Shown here one piece after another: positions 16,454 through 24,282 of a stretch of 32,635 nt of DNA. The translations under genes were made by a program, and so were the position numbers. Each line of letters opens with the position of its first letter. The stretch's first letter is position 1. Source of the DNA: Candidatus Tepidiaquacellales bacterium UBA6667 (lineage in GTDB: Bacteria; Bacteroidota; Ignavibacteria; Tepidaquicellales; Tepidaquicellaceae); contig DKKL01000006.1 of NCBI GenBank assembly GCA_002455255.1, positions 32,337 through 64,971 on the forward strand, in the 5' to 3' direction. The notes beneath the pieces are model-generated. The model did not search any database. It worked only from the letters and a program-made list of their open reading frames with translations, and was not told the DNA's origin.

Positions 16454-16942
16454 TTAATTACTGCTGTATTTTGAGATAGTTTCTTTTTCGATTTTGCTTT
16501 GAATCATCATTAGAGCATTTAGTAAATTGTCCGGTCTTGGAGGGCATCCGGCAACATAAGCATCTACTGGTAAGAACTGATCAATACCCTGAACTACTGA
16601 ATAGCTTCTATACATCCCACCGGAAGAAGTGCAAGCACCCATAGCGATAACCCATTTAGGATCAGGCATTTGGTCATAAATTTTTCTGACAACATGAGCC
16701 ATTTTATAAGTAACAGTTCCTGCAACAATCATAACATCAGCCTGTCTTGGAGAGAACCTGAAAGCTTCCGAACCAAACCTTGCTATGTCAAATCTTGGAC
16801 CTGCAACCGCCATCATCTCGATAGCACAGCAAGAGATACCCATAGGCATAGGCCATAGCGCATTTTTTCTTGACCAATTAACAAGAGTTTCAAACTTCGT
16901 AACCAAAAATCCGTCTTTACCGAGTTTTTCTTCTAATCCCAT
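16454..16942 (-). CDS. nuoB: NADH-quinone oxidoreductase subunit B (cluster N2)
   Basis: NuoB binds the [4Fe-4S] cluster N2, the last electron carrier before quinone in complex I. All four ligands are visible: the tandem Cys38-Cys39 in GISCCAIE, Cys104 in MGACTSSGG and Cys133 in VAGCPPRPD. The 162-residue length is normal. The start overlaps the end of nuoA by ten bases, and a strong Shine-Dalgarno sequence (AAAGGAG) inside nuoA precedes it. The gene is followed by a bidirectional terminator rather than nuoC, so nuoAB forms its own transcript here. Confidence 0.98.
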   Translation of the reverse strand: MGLEEKLGKDGFLVTKFETLVNWSRKNALWPMPMGISCCAIEMMAVAGPRFDIARFGSEAFRFSPRQADVMIVAGTVTYKMAHVVRKIYDQMPDPKWVIAMGACTSSGGMYRSYSVVQGIDQFLPVDAYVAGCPPRPDNLLNALMMIQSKIEKETISKYSSN

Positions 16943-17301
16943 TTTAGTACTCCTTTTTTGTATTCATAAATAAGTCCGATTAATAAAATAAACAAAAACA
17001 CACTGCCAACTATGAAAGAATAAATCATTTCCGGTTTAGACAAAGTAATAAAAGAAACCGCCCACGGATAAAGGAACACAACCTCAATATCAAAAACAAT
17101 AAAACTAACCGCCACCATATAATATTTAATAGAAAATCTGTCACGAGCAGACCCGATTGGCTCAACGCCTGATTCGTAAGTTGATAGCTTTTCCTTATTA
17201 GGTCTTTGCGGACCGAATATTGTTGAGAACGAAATATTCACAATCGCAAAAAGCAACGAAATAGTTATTATAATAAAAATTGGAATGTAAGATTCTAACA
17301 T
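16933..17301 (-). CDS. nuoA: NADH-quinone oxidoreductase subunit A (membrane)
   Basis: NuoA is a small membrane subunit near the quinone site of complex I. The 122-residue protein has three hydrophobic helices (about 7-28, 64-86, 92-113). It also has the conserved loop YESGVEP with the following SARDRFSIKYY, and the FDIEVVFLYPWA motif containing the conserved acidic residues. It is the first gene of the nuoAB unit. The 128-bp gap upstream to the divergent gene at 17430 must hold its promoter, but no clear one was identified. Confidence 0.97.
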   Translation of the reverse strand: MLESYIPIFIIITISLLFAIVNISFSTIFGPQRPNKEKLSTYESGVEPIGSARDRFSIKYYMVAVSFIVFDIEVVFLYPWAVSFITLSKPEMIYSFIVGSVFLFILLIGLIYEYKKGVLKWD

Positions 17302-17390
17302 AAAGCAATTTACGAAAAATAAAATTGTTTTTCAGTGCAGGAAGGGTGGGTTTACGATTAAAGATTGAATTTTAATTTTAAACGGTATAT

Positions 17391-17421
17391 TTTGAGAGGT
17401 AAAAATTTTTAAAATCTCAAA
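17391..17421 (+). promoter_or_regulatory. Dyad just upstream of the 17430 nuclease-like gene
   Basis: TTTGAGA (17391-17397) and TCTCAAA (17415-17421) form an inverted repeat around a central palindrome AAAAATTTTT (17401-17410). It ends 8 bases before the start codon, where a repressor or an mRNA hairpin would block expression. Its role as an operator is inference. Confidence 0.45.
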
Positions 17422-17429
17422 TATAAGCT

Positions 17430-18404
17430 ATGAATAACTATTACATAATTGGAACAAAATATGGGGGAGATAGGACACAAAGCACATTACCCTACCTTAT
17501 TAAAAGAAATGTAATATCGATAGGCTTTTGCTGGAAAATGGACTTAACTAAATATTATTGTAAAGATTTGGACAGACTAGATTTAATTTTACGCAATAAA
17601 GGGATTAAACCTTCAGATATAGGTCAAACAAAAAGATTTTTGTTACTTAAAGAAGGTGATATTATTGCTTTGAAAAGTGTTGGATCACCAAGAGGAAAAA
17701 TGCCACGACTGGAAATTGTTGGTTACGCTGTTGTTGTTAAAAGAGAAGGTATTATTTACAGACATGACCCGAAAGAGTTTCCAAAAGGATTAGGGCATAT
17801 GATAAATGTTGAATTTATTGATTTTGATATTAAGAGAACATTTGAATTGAGTTATGCACAAACAATTCATAAAATCGAAAACGAAGAAGTGATTAAAAAA
17901 GTCTTTGGTGAATACACAGAAAAATTTAATGAACTTGATAAACTAATTAAATCTGATAATAATAATGGAACAAATCTTAAAAATATTGATAAAATCCTTG
18001 TATCTGTATCAGGGACTTATTTAAAAAATGCATTCCATAACATTTATCAGCAACAAATATACGACTATTATTATAAATTGTTTAATAATAATATAGGGAG
18101 AAACAAAATTAAAATGGAAGTTGACTATATAGATTTAATTAAAATTGAAAATAATAAAATTGAATTAATTGAAGTAAAGCCTTTTGATTCTGTTATAGAT
18201 TGTATCAGGGAAGGTATAGGGCAATTATTATATTATTACTATAAATATTTAGATAAATATGATATTGAAACTGAAAAAGTATCTATTAAAATTATTGGAA
18301 AAAATAAACCTAATTATTTAGAAGAAAATTTTATTAAATATATTAAATTAAACTTAAAAATTAAGTTTGATTATGATAGTTGGGAAAGACTACGAAGTGT
18401 TTAA
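17430..18404 (+). CDS. Predicted PUA/EVE-like plus PD-(D/E)XK nuclease protein
   Basis: The 324-residue protein has no named family that I can recall. The N-terminal part (1-150) has the layout of PUA/EVE-type readers of modified bases: IGTKYGGDRTQ, then LLLKEGDIIALKS, and LEIVGYAVVVKREGI. The C-terminal part (185-320) carries a PD-(D/E)XK-like core: VDYIDLIKIE (Asp235), IELIEVK (Glu248, Lys250), then IREGIGQLLYYYY with a conserved Gln265, as in many DNA-cleaving domains. A combination of a modified-base reader and a nuclease would suit a modification-dependent restriction enzyme. This is inference from motifs. It is divergent from nuoA and opens an AT-rich island with restriction genes. No Shine-Dalgarno sequence is visible. 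Confidence 0.65.
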   Translation: MNNYYIIGTKYGGDRTQSTLPYLIKRNVISIGFCWKMDLTKYYCKDLDRLDLILRNKGIKPSDIGQTKRFLLLKEGDIIALKSVGSPRGKMPRLEIVGYAVVVKREGIIYRHDPKEFPKGLGHMINVEFIDFDIKRTFELSYAQTIHKIENEEVIKKVFGEYTEKFNELDKLIKSDNNNGTNLKNIDKILVSVSGTYLKNAFHNIYQQQIYDYYYKLFNNNIGRNKIKMEVDYIDLIKIENNKIELIEVKPFDSVIDCIREGIGQLLYYYYKYLDKYDIETEKVSIKIIGKNKPNYLEENFIKYIKLNLKIKFDYDSWERLRSV

Positions 18405-18481
18405 TAGTCTAATCAATATAAAAATTCAATTATCCACAACCAATAAATTCAACAATCAATTTCAAATTTTAAAAAGAATGA

Positions 18482-18688
18482 TTAAAATAATTTCAACTGA
18501 AAATAATCTTTTGATTTCAATATCGCAGAATTTTCAAATATTCCATAGCCAAATTTACTTCCTATAATCAAAATTTCTTCGATAACTTCACCTTCCTCAA
18601 TTGTTAGTTTTACTTGAAAATTCTCATTTTTCTCAATTTTCATCAAATTTTGGACTCTTTCACCAATTTTAATTTTTATTTCTTTCAT
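18482..18688 (-). CDS. Possible small protein, 68 aa, unknown
   Basis: An ATG-initiated frame of 68 codons lies on the minus strand in a gap of 581 bases. The product is rich in Lys, Glu and Ile with alternating charge (IKIGERVQNLMKIEKNENF, LTIEEGEVIEEILIIGSKF), a composition more like a real soluble protein than an AT-rich random frame. No motif was recognised and no Shine-Dalgarno sequence is present. It lies between the nuclease-like gene and the nucleotidyltransferase gene, on the opposite strand. It could be a spurious frame. Confidence 0.4.
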   Translation of the reverse strand: MKEIKIKIGERVQNLMKIEKNENFQVKLTIEEGEVIEEILIIGSKFGYGIFENSAILKSKDYFQLKLF

Positions 18689-18985
18689 TTTTAAATTTTT
18701 CAGGAATATAAAACACAGTTTGTGAAGAACCGAATTTTTAAATTATGAAATTGTTAATAAAAATTTATATTAATTTCTAATTTTTGATTATATTTTAGTT
18801 TATTTATAAAATTATCAATACTTCCCTTAATTAAAAATTTTTTTCACAAAAATTATTTTTAGTAAAACAGAAATAATTTAAACTTTAAATCAGATTGTAA
18901 GTTTTAATTATTCTATTTAGATTTGTATTTACATATTAGAAATTTTAAAATAGTTAATTATACATATTAAAGATTAGATATCCGC
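18689..18985. other. AT-rich intergenic stretch, nothing recognised
   Basis: About 300 bases of very AT-rich DNA lie before the TTG-started nucleotidyltransferase gene. No convincing gene, hairpin terminator, RNA gene or repeat was found. It must contain the promoter of the downstream gene. The low GC matches the rest of the island. Confidence 0.6.
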
Positions 18986-19756
18986 TTGAGAGAAGAAATT
19001 TTAACACATCTTAAAAAAATTGAGCTCCAAAACGAAATAAAAATACTATATGCAATTGAAAGTGGCAGTCGAGCATGGGGATTTGAATCAACCGACAGTG
19101 ATTGGGATGTAAGGTTTATATATATTCATAAGCTTGACTGGTATTTAAGCATTGATGATGAAAAAGATAATATTGAAGAAATTTTACCGAACAAAATTGA
19201 TATTTCAGGTTGGGAGTTTAAAAAAGCATTACGACTCTTCAAAAAATCAAATCCACCGTTGTTGGAATGGTTGAGAAGTCCTATTATATATTTGGAAAAT
19301 TTCTCTACAGCCGAAAAACTTCGGGAACTTGCAATTGAATATTTTAACCCTAAGTCATGTATCTATCATTATTTACATATGGCAGAAGGCAACTTTAATG
19401 AATTTTTAGATAGAGATAAAGTTAAAGTTAAAAAATATTTTTATGTTTTAAGACCGATTTTAGCATGCGATTGGATAAAAGAAAATAATTCAATGGCACC
19501 AATGGAATTTGAAAAACTTTTAAAGAGCCAAGTTAAAGACTTAAAAATCAAATCTGAAATACAGAAATTACTAAGCAGAAAAATTTCAGGTGAAGAATTA
19601 TCAGAAGAACCAAAAAATAAAATTTTGAACGATTTTCTCGAGAATAAAATTCAATATTACAAAGAATATATTAAATCATTTAAAATAAAAGCTCCACCCG
19701 ACACAAAAAAATTAAATGATATATTTATAGATACAATAAATGCGGTTTGGAAATAG
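18986..19756 (+). CDS. YcgL/RlaP-type predicted nucleotidyltransferase
   Basis: The 256-residue protein begins with a minimal DNA polymerase beta-type nucleotidyltransferase core: ESGSRAWGFESTDSDWDVRFIY, with the GS and D-x-D motif. Later YFYVLRPILACDWI and PPLLEWLRSP are typical of the YcgL/RlaP family (RNA ligase-associated polymerase). These enzymes are predicted to add nucleotides to RNA ends; the substrate is not established. No RNA ligase lies nearby. The start is a TTG at 18986. An in-frame TAA at 18968 leaves no ATG upstream, and the family's usual N-terminal helix begins right there. It lies within the restriction island. Confidence 0.82.
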   Translation: MREEILTHLKKIELQNEIKILYAIESGSRAWGFESTDSDWDVRFIYIHKLDWYLSIDDEKDNIEEILPNKIDISGWEFKKALRLFKKSNPPLLEWLRSPIIYLENFSTAEKLRELAIEYFNPKSCIYHYLHMAEGNFNEFLDRDKVKVKKYFYVLRPILACDWIKENNSMAPMEFEKLLKSQVKDLKIKSEIQKLLSRKISGEELSEEPKNKILNDFLENKIQYYKEYIKSFKIKAPPDTKKLNDIFIDTINAVWK

Positions 19757-19912
19757 AATTAAATTAAAACAAATTTTTAACATAGTTGTTTTATTTAACT
19801 GATTTATTTAATGTTAATTAGTTACAATAAATATATATCGAATATAAAATATTGAAAAAAATTAAATTTTACTTTATCTTACTAATATTAAATTTAGAAA
19901 AAAAATTCGTGT

Positions 19913-20707
19913 TTGAAATTTAACGATTTAAATATTTATAATTGGAAACAACTTGATATAGATGTTAATTCATTGTGGATTATCAAAGAACGAGATAAAA
20001 GTGGAAAGCATAAAAATATTTATCACGGAAATTTCATTCCTCAAATTCCAAATCAACTTATCAGACGATTTACAAAAAAAAATGATGTAGTTTTGGATGT
20101 ATTTATGGGAAGCGGTACTTCTTTATATGAATGTGAACTTCTTGATAGAAAATTTATTGGTTTTGATATCAATCAAAATATGATTGAGTATGTGAACTCT
20201 CAAATGTTAAATTCAAAATTCAATAATTATTATATTCATTATTGTGATGTAACAAATGAAACTCAAACGAAAATTGAAATTGAAACCGGATTGACATTTT
20301 TGAATGAAAATAAAGCAAAATTTATATTATTCCACCCTCCTTATATGGATATAGTAAAATTTACTGATATTGAAAACGATCTTTCAAAAATTAGCGATCT
20401 AAAAACATTTGTTCAGACATTTATTAATGTATGCAGAAATACTTTGCAATACCTTGAAAAAAATAGGTATTTTGCTTTAATTATTGGAGATGTTTATAAA
20501 AATGGAGAAGTTGTACCATTATCCTTTTATTTAATGGATGCTATAAAACGAAATTTTAAAACGAAATTGAAAGGGATTATTATTAAAAACATAGAAGGAA
20601 ACAAAGGTAAATTGGGTAAAAATGGAATTTGGACTTATCGAGCAATGAATAGTGATTATTATATATTCAAGCATGAATATATTTTTGTTTTCAAAAAGGA
20701 ATTTTGA
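19913..20707 (+). CDS. DNA methyltransferase (N4-cytosine/N6-adenine type), M1 of restriction cassette
   Basis: The 264-residue protein is an S-adenosylmethionine-dependent amino-methyltransferase. Motif I is LDVFMGSGTS (61-70), motif II is FIGFDIN (81-87), and the catalytic motif IV is HPPY (141-144), an accepted variant of (D/N/S)PPY. The N-terminal KNIYHGNFIPQIP is also typical of this group. It would methylate the site recognised by the nuclease encoded directly downstream. The start is a TTG at 19913; an in-frame TAG at 19895 excludes any earlier ATG, and the conserved N-terminal motif needs this start. The next gene begins one base after its stop. Confidence 0.88.
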   Translation: MKFNDLNIYNWKQLDIDVNSLWIIKERDKSGKHKNIYHGNFIPQIPNQLIRRFTKKNDVVLDVFMGSGTSLYECELLDRKFIGFDINQNMIEYVNSQMLNSKFNNYYIHYCDVTNETQTKIEIETGLTFLNENKAKFILFHPPYMDIVKFTDIENDLSKISDLKTFVQTFINVCRNTLQYLEKNRYFALIIGDVYKNGEVVPLSFYLMDAIKRNFKTKLKGIIIKNIEGNKGKLGKNGIWTYRAMNSDYYIFKHEYIFVFKKEF

Positions 20708-20708
20708 T

Positions 20709-21566
20709 ATGAATGACATAAGAGATATTAAAAGAACTATAAATCAAGAGATTGTAAAGAAAATTTTTAGCAATAAATCTAATGCGATTGAATTTCTGTC
20801 ACTTTACGGATATAATTCCAATGAATTAAATAAGCTTGCCTCGAAACAATTATTTAATGAAATTGTTAAAATTTGGAATTACAATGATGCAAGAGACAAG
20901 ATAAGAAGTATATTTCAAAGCACACCTAAATTCAAAAACGGTTTACGAGGTGAAGAGATCATAAATATATTAATCGAAGAATGGAAGACTTTAAATTTTG
21001 GAGAAATTAAGTGGCCATTTTCACAGGGTCAATTTGACAATTTTGTTCAATCAATAAATTCTGAAAATTCTACTCGTGATTTAAAAGACGAAAAAGTAAA
21101 AACTGCGGCAGTAAGATATAGAAGAATAAAAGAGCTAAATACCGAAAGAAATGATTTTTTGGAAACTTTAGTGTTTTTGAAAAATCAAAATATTATCCCA
21201 ACACTTTCTCATAATCGAGGAGTTGATTTTTTCATAGATGGAATTAGTTACGATCAAAAAGTTGCAAGAAGTCCAACGAATGAATTCAAAAGAGACTTTG
21301 GTGGAAATTGGAAACAAAAAGCAATTGATAATCCGGCTTTGGTTGCTCAGTATTTATACCAATTTCAAGACGAAGGAAGATTTGGAGCATCTCCAAGATT
21401 ACTTATCGTATATTTGGACGAAGAAATTACACCTATAAGAATAAAGCAAATAATTGAAAATACGAGTATGGAAATTCCTTTAAAAATAACTTTTGATTTT
21501 AATCATAAAAGTACAGGTATACAAACATACAAAACCGAATCATTTGTGATATTATTATTCAACTAA
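20709..21566 (+). CDS. Predicted type II restriction endonuclease, PD-(D/E)XK
   Basis: The ATG at 20709 lies one base past the M1 stop and is preceded by AAGGA at good distance. An in-frame start at 20652 would lie inside the methylase gene. The 285-residue product has a helical N-terminal half and a nuclease-like core near residues 171-184: VDFFIDG (Asp173, Asp177) then YDQKVARSPT (Asp182, Lys184), a D-x-K form of the motif. Its place between two methyltransferases is the main evidence that it is the cognate restriction enzyme. The recognition sequence is not known and I do not recognise a named subfamily. It is cytoplasmic, and one base separates it from M2. Confidence 0.75.
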   Translation: MNDIRDIKRTINQEIVKKIFSNKSNAIEFLSLYGYNSNELNKLASKQLFNEIVKIWNYNDARDKIRSIFQSTPKFKNGLRGEEIINILIEEWKTLNFGEIKWPFSQGQFDNFVQSINSENSTRDLKDEKVKTAAVRYRRIKELNTERNDFLETLVFLKNQNIIPTLSHNRGVDFFIDGISYDQKVARSPTNEFKRDFGGNWKQKAIDNPALVAQYLYQFQDEGRFGASPRLLIVYLDEEITPIRIKQIIENTSMEIPLKITFDFNHKSTGIQTYKTESFVILLFN

Positions 21567-21567
21567 A

Positions 21568-22569
21568 ATGAATTACATAGGCTCAAAAAATAAACTTTCT
21601 AATTTTATCAAACAATCTGTTCATTCTGTTGTCGGAAAAAATTTATCTGACAAAGTTTTCTGCGATTTGTTTGCAGGAACCGGGATAATTGGGCGAAAAT
21701 TTAAATCAGAAGTAAAACAAGTCATCAGCAATGATATAGAGTATTACAGTTATGTCTTAAACAGAAACTATATTGAAAATCATACTCCTATAGAATATCA
21801 TCACTTAATTGGCGAGCTTAATGATCTTCATGGAGTTAAAGGATTTGTATTTGAAGAATATTCTGAAAATGGGCACTCGCAGCGACAATATTTTTCTGAA
21901 ATAAACGGAAAAAAAATCGATGCGGTCAGGAAAAAAATTGAATATTGGAAAACTGAAGAGCGAATATGCGGTAATCAATACTATTTTTTGTTGGCTTCAT
22001 TATTAGAAAGTGCGGATAAAGTTGCAAATACTGCGTCAGTTTATGGAGCTTTTTTAAAAAAATTGAAAAAATCAGCACAAAGAGATATCAAAATTGAACC
22101 TGCTTTATTTGAAATTAATGAGAATGACCATAAAGTTTTTAATATAGATAGTAACGAATTGGTAAAAAAAATCAGTGGGGACATTTTGTATCTTGACCCA
22201 CCTTACAACTCAAGACAGTACGGTGCAAATTATCATTTATTAAACACTATTGCAAGATATGACAGCTTTGCACCAAAAGGAAAAACTGGGCTTCGCTCTT
22301 ACAAAAAATCTGTTTATTGCAGTAAAATTTCTGTGACAAATTCATTTGAAGATTTAATCAAAAATGCAAAATTCAAATATACATTTCTAAGTTACAACAA
22401 CGAAGGTTTGATGAATGAAAATGAAATTAAATCAATCATGTCAAAATACGGAAAATACGACATGATTACTATAGATTATCAACGATTCAAAGCAGACAAA
22501 GAAGAAAATAGAAATCACAAATCCAATTCAACAATTGAATATTTACATATCTTAGAAAAGCAAAACTAA
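21568..22569 (+). CDS. D12-class adenine-specific DNA methyltransferase, M2 of cassette
   Basis: The 333-residue protein starts MNYIGSKNKL, the usual opening of D12-class (Dam-like) N6-adenine methyltransferases. Motif I is DLFAGTGIIG (33-42), followed by ISNDIE. Motif IV is DPPY (210-213), extended as NSRQYGANYHLLNTIA, a form found in a subset of restriction-linked D12 enzymes. It methylates adenine using S-adenosylmethionine. The start is one base after the nuclease stop, so M1, R and M2 form one operon. Two methylases of different classes for one nuclease suggest that each strand of an asymmetric site is modified separately. Confidence 0.93.
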   Translation: MNYIGSKNKLSNFIKQSVHSVVGKNLSDKVFCDLFAGTGIIGRKFKSEVKQVISNDIEYYSYVLNRNYIENHTPIEYHHLIGELNDLHGVKGFVFEEYSENGHSQRQYFSEINGKKIDAVRKKIEYWKTEERICGNQYYFLLASLLESADKVANTASVYGAFLKKLKKSAQRDIKIEPALFEINENDHKVFNIDSNELVKKISGDILYLDPPYNSRQYGANYHLLNTIARYDSFAPKGKTGLRSYKKSVYCSKISVTNSFEDLIKNAKFKYTFLSYNNEGLMNENEIKSIMSKYGKYDMITIDYQRFKADKEENRNHKSNSTIEYLHILEKQN

Positions 22570-22593
22570 TAGATTAAACAATGAGTTAATTAA

Positions 22594-22645
22594 GATTGAA
22601 TTATTATACTTAAAGTTATACTTTTAAAGTTTTTAAAATTCAATC
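22594..22645. repeat. Nested dyad between M2 and the second nuclease
   Basis: GATTGAATT (22594-22602) and AATTCAATC (22637-22645) form an outer 9-bp inverted repeat. Inside are two adjacent related units, TATACTTAAAGT (22605-22616) and TATACTTTTAAAGT (22617-22630), each containing its own palindrome. It could be a terminator-like hairpin or operators for the gene at 22753. No regulator gene is seen nearby. Confidence 0.5.
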
Positions 22646-22752
22646 GCAATTGATGAATAATAATTATACATTGATAACAAAAAAGTCGTCAATAAGTTAA
22701 ATGATTTTCTGTTATATTCTTTGATTAAATTTTATATATATCAATAAACTCT

Positions 22753-23652
22753 TTGCAAGAAATTGGGAAACAATATAGAAGGGATGATGTGACTGATTCG
22801 AGTGGGTTTTTGAGGAGGGCTCGGCTTCATCAATCTAAGTTTAGGGCGGAAATTCTTCAGGTTCCATATGATACTTATGGTAACTATCTCAATCGTAATG
22901 ATGCTGAACGAGGGTTAAACTTTTATTCTGATTTCGGGATTTTTGATGCGGTTAAAAAATATCGTATATATAATAAACCGCTTTACTCTAATATGCTTCG
23001 TAGCGAACATATTCCCTTTAATATCTTTATTCCTTTCGATTACGACAAAAAATTTTGCAAAAATGTGTTTAATGAATTTTTTAGTAATTCAATTAAGTCA
23101 ATTGACAGAATTGAAATTGAATATGCACCTGAACCAAAGGAAAACTATTTAAACGATAGAACTTCTTTTGATGCGTATATTGAATATACCTGCACAGATA
23201 ATTCTAAAGGAGCAATTGGCATTGAAGTCAAATACACTGAAAAGGAATACAAACTTGTTGCAAACTCTAAACAAGAAAAAGATATACAAGATTCTTCTTC
23301 AAAATATTTTTCCGTAACAAGGGATTGTAATTTGTATAAACCTGACGCAATTAATCTTTTACCAACTGATAACTTCAGGCAAGTTTGGAGAAATCAAATT
23401 CTTGGGGAAAGCATTTTATTAGCGGACAAAGGGAAATTTAAACACTTTACATCTTTAACTCTTTTCCCAAAAGGTAATTCTCATTTCACCCACATAAGCA
23501 AAGAATATATTAATCTTTTAAGAGAAAATAACAACAAATTTATGCCTGTAACTTATGAAGAATTTTTTTCAGTATGTAATAATCATTATCCTGATAATCG
23601 GTTTAAATCTTGGCTTGATTACCTAAAAAAGAGATACATAATTCAAGAATAA
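22753..23652 (+). CDS. PGN_0703-like putative restriction endonuclease (PD-(D/E)XK)
   Basis: The 299-residue product matches my recollection of the PGN_0703 family of predicted nucleases. An early RARLHQSKFRAEILQVP motif is followed by EHIPFNIFIPF and by the core SFDAYIEYT (Asp140) and GIEVKYTEKEY (Glu158, Lys160). The later segment QVWRNQILGE is also family-like. It would cut DNA, but the specificity is unknown and no adjacent dedicated methylase is visible apart from M2. The start is a TTG at 22753; an in-frame TAA at 22726 leaves no ATG, and the conserved LHQSKFR motif is close to the N-terminus as expected. It is separated from M2 by 183 bases with a nested dyad, so it probably has its own promoter. 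Confidence 0.8.
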   Translation: MQEIGKQYRRDDVTDSSGFLRRARLHQSKFRAEILQVPYDTYGNYLNRNDAERGLNFYSDFGIFDAVKKYRIYNKPLYSNMLRSEHIPFNIFIPFDYDKKFCKNVFNEFFSNSIKSIDRIEIEYAPEPKENYLNDRTSFDAYIEYTCTDNSKGAIGIEVKYTEKEYKLVANSKQEKDIQDSSSKYFSVTRDCNLYKPDAINLLPTDNFRQVWRNQILGESILLADKGKFKHFTSLTLFPKGNSHFTHISKEYINLLRENNNKFMPVTYEEFFSVCNNHYPDNRFKSWLDYLKKRYIIQE

Positions 23653-23700
23653 TTAAAAAGTATTTTAATCTTCCAACAAACAAATTAATAAATCCGACAA

Positions 23701-24258
23701 ATGAATAAAATAATTGCGTGTATAAATGTTACTCTTGATGGATATTGCGACCACACTGCTATTGTGCCGAATGATGAATTGCATATTCATTATTCTGAAT
23801 TATTAAAAAATTTTGATACGATTTTATATGGCAGAATTACTTATCAACTGATGGAATATTGGAAATCTGTTTTGGAAAATCCTACCGGTAATAAATCTTA
23901 TGATGAGTTTGCTTTATATATGGACAGTATCGAAAAAATTGTTTTCTCCCGAACGATTAAAAATTTAGATTGGAAAACTGCTAAGTTATCAAATAAAAAC
24001 CTCAAAGACGAAGTGATGGAGCTGAAAGAAAATTCAGGCAAAGATATTTTGGTCGGTAGTCGCAGTTTAATTAATCAATTACTAAAGCTAAATTTAATAG
24101 ATGAATTTCAGTTATGCATACATCCCGTTATTGCCGGAAAAGGTTTGAAATTGTTTGATGATGATTTTAAAAATTCAATAAATTTGGAATTAATAAATAC
24201 AAAAACTTTGAGTTCGGGTGCAATTGTAATGTATTACGAGCCACTTGTTAAAACCTAA
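23701..24258 (+). CDS. Dihydrofolate reductase family (RibD C-terminal-like) protein
   Basis: The 185-residue protein fits the RibD-C/DHFR-like reductase fold. It starts MNKIIACINVTLDGYCD and contains TILYGRITYQLM and EKIVFSRTIKNLDW. GKDILVGSRSLINQLLKLNLIDEF and IHPVIAGKGLKLF follow, with the late LSSGAIVMYYE strand. These stand-alone proteins bind NAD(P)H and are often annotated as dihydrofolate reductases, though the substrate is usually unknown. It is convergent with the TonB-C gene after a 24-base gap. It marks the return to ordinary genes after the restriction island. Confidence 0.88.
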   Translation: MNKIIACINVTLDGYCDHTAIVPNDELHIHYSELLKNFDTILYGRITYQLMEYWKSVLENPTGNKSYDEFALYMDSIEKIVFSRTIKNLDWKTAKLSNKNLKDEVMELKENSGKDILVGSRSLINQLLKLNLIDEFQLCIHPVIAGKGLKLFDDDFKNSINLELINTKTLSSGAIVMYYEPLVKT

Positions 24259-24282
24259 TCTTAAAGCCGATAACTCACCTCC

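Noticed and set aside
18430..18438. A perfect DnaA-box word, TTATCCACA
   Set aside because: It stands alone, with no second box, no dnaA or dnaN gene and no origin-like cluster. One copy is expected by chance in about 33 kb of AT-rich DNA.
18367..18567. Plus-strand frame overlapping the end of the 17430 gene
   Set aside because: Its product is low-complexity (Ile, Asn, Gln, Ser), has no start signal, and overlaps the better minus-strand frame.
20652..20708. Longer form of the restriction endonuclease starting inside M1
   Set aside because: The ATG at 20709 has AAGGA at proper spacing and sits right after the M1 stop; the extension only mirrors M1 coding sequence.
23653..23700. AT-only hairpin after the PGN_0703-like gene as a terminator
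   Set aside because: The arms ATTAAAA and TTTTAAT have no G-C pairs and would be unstable.
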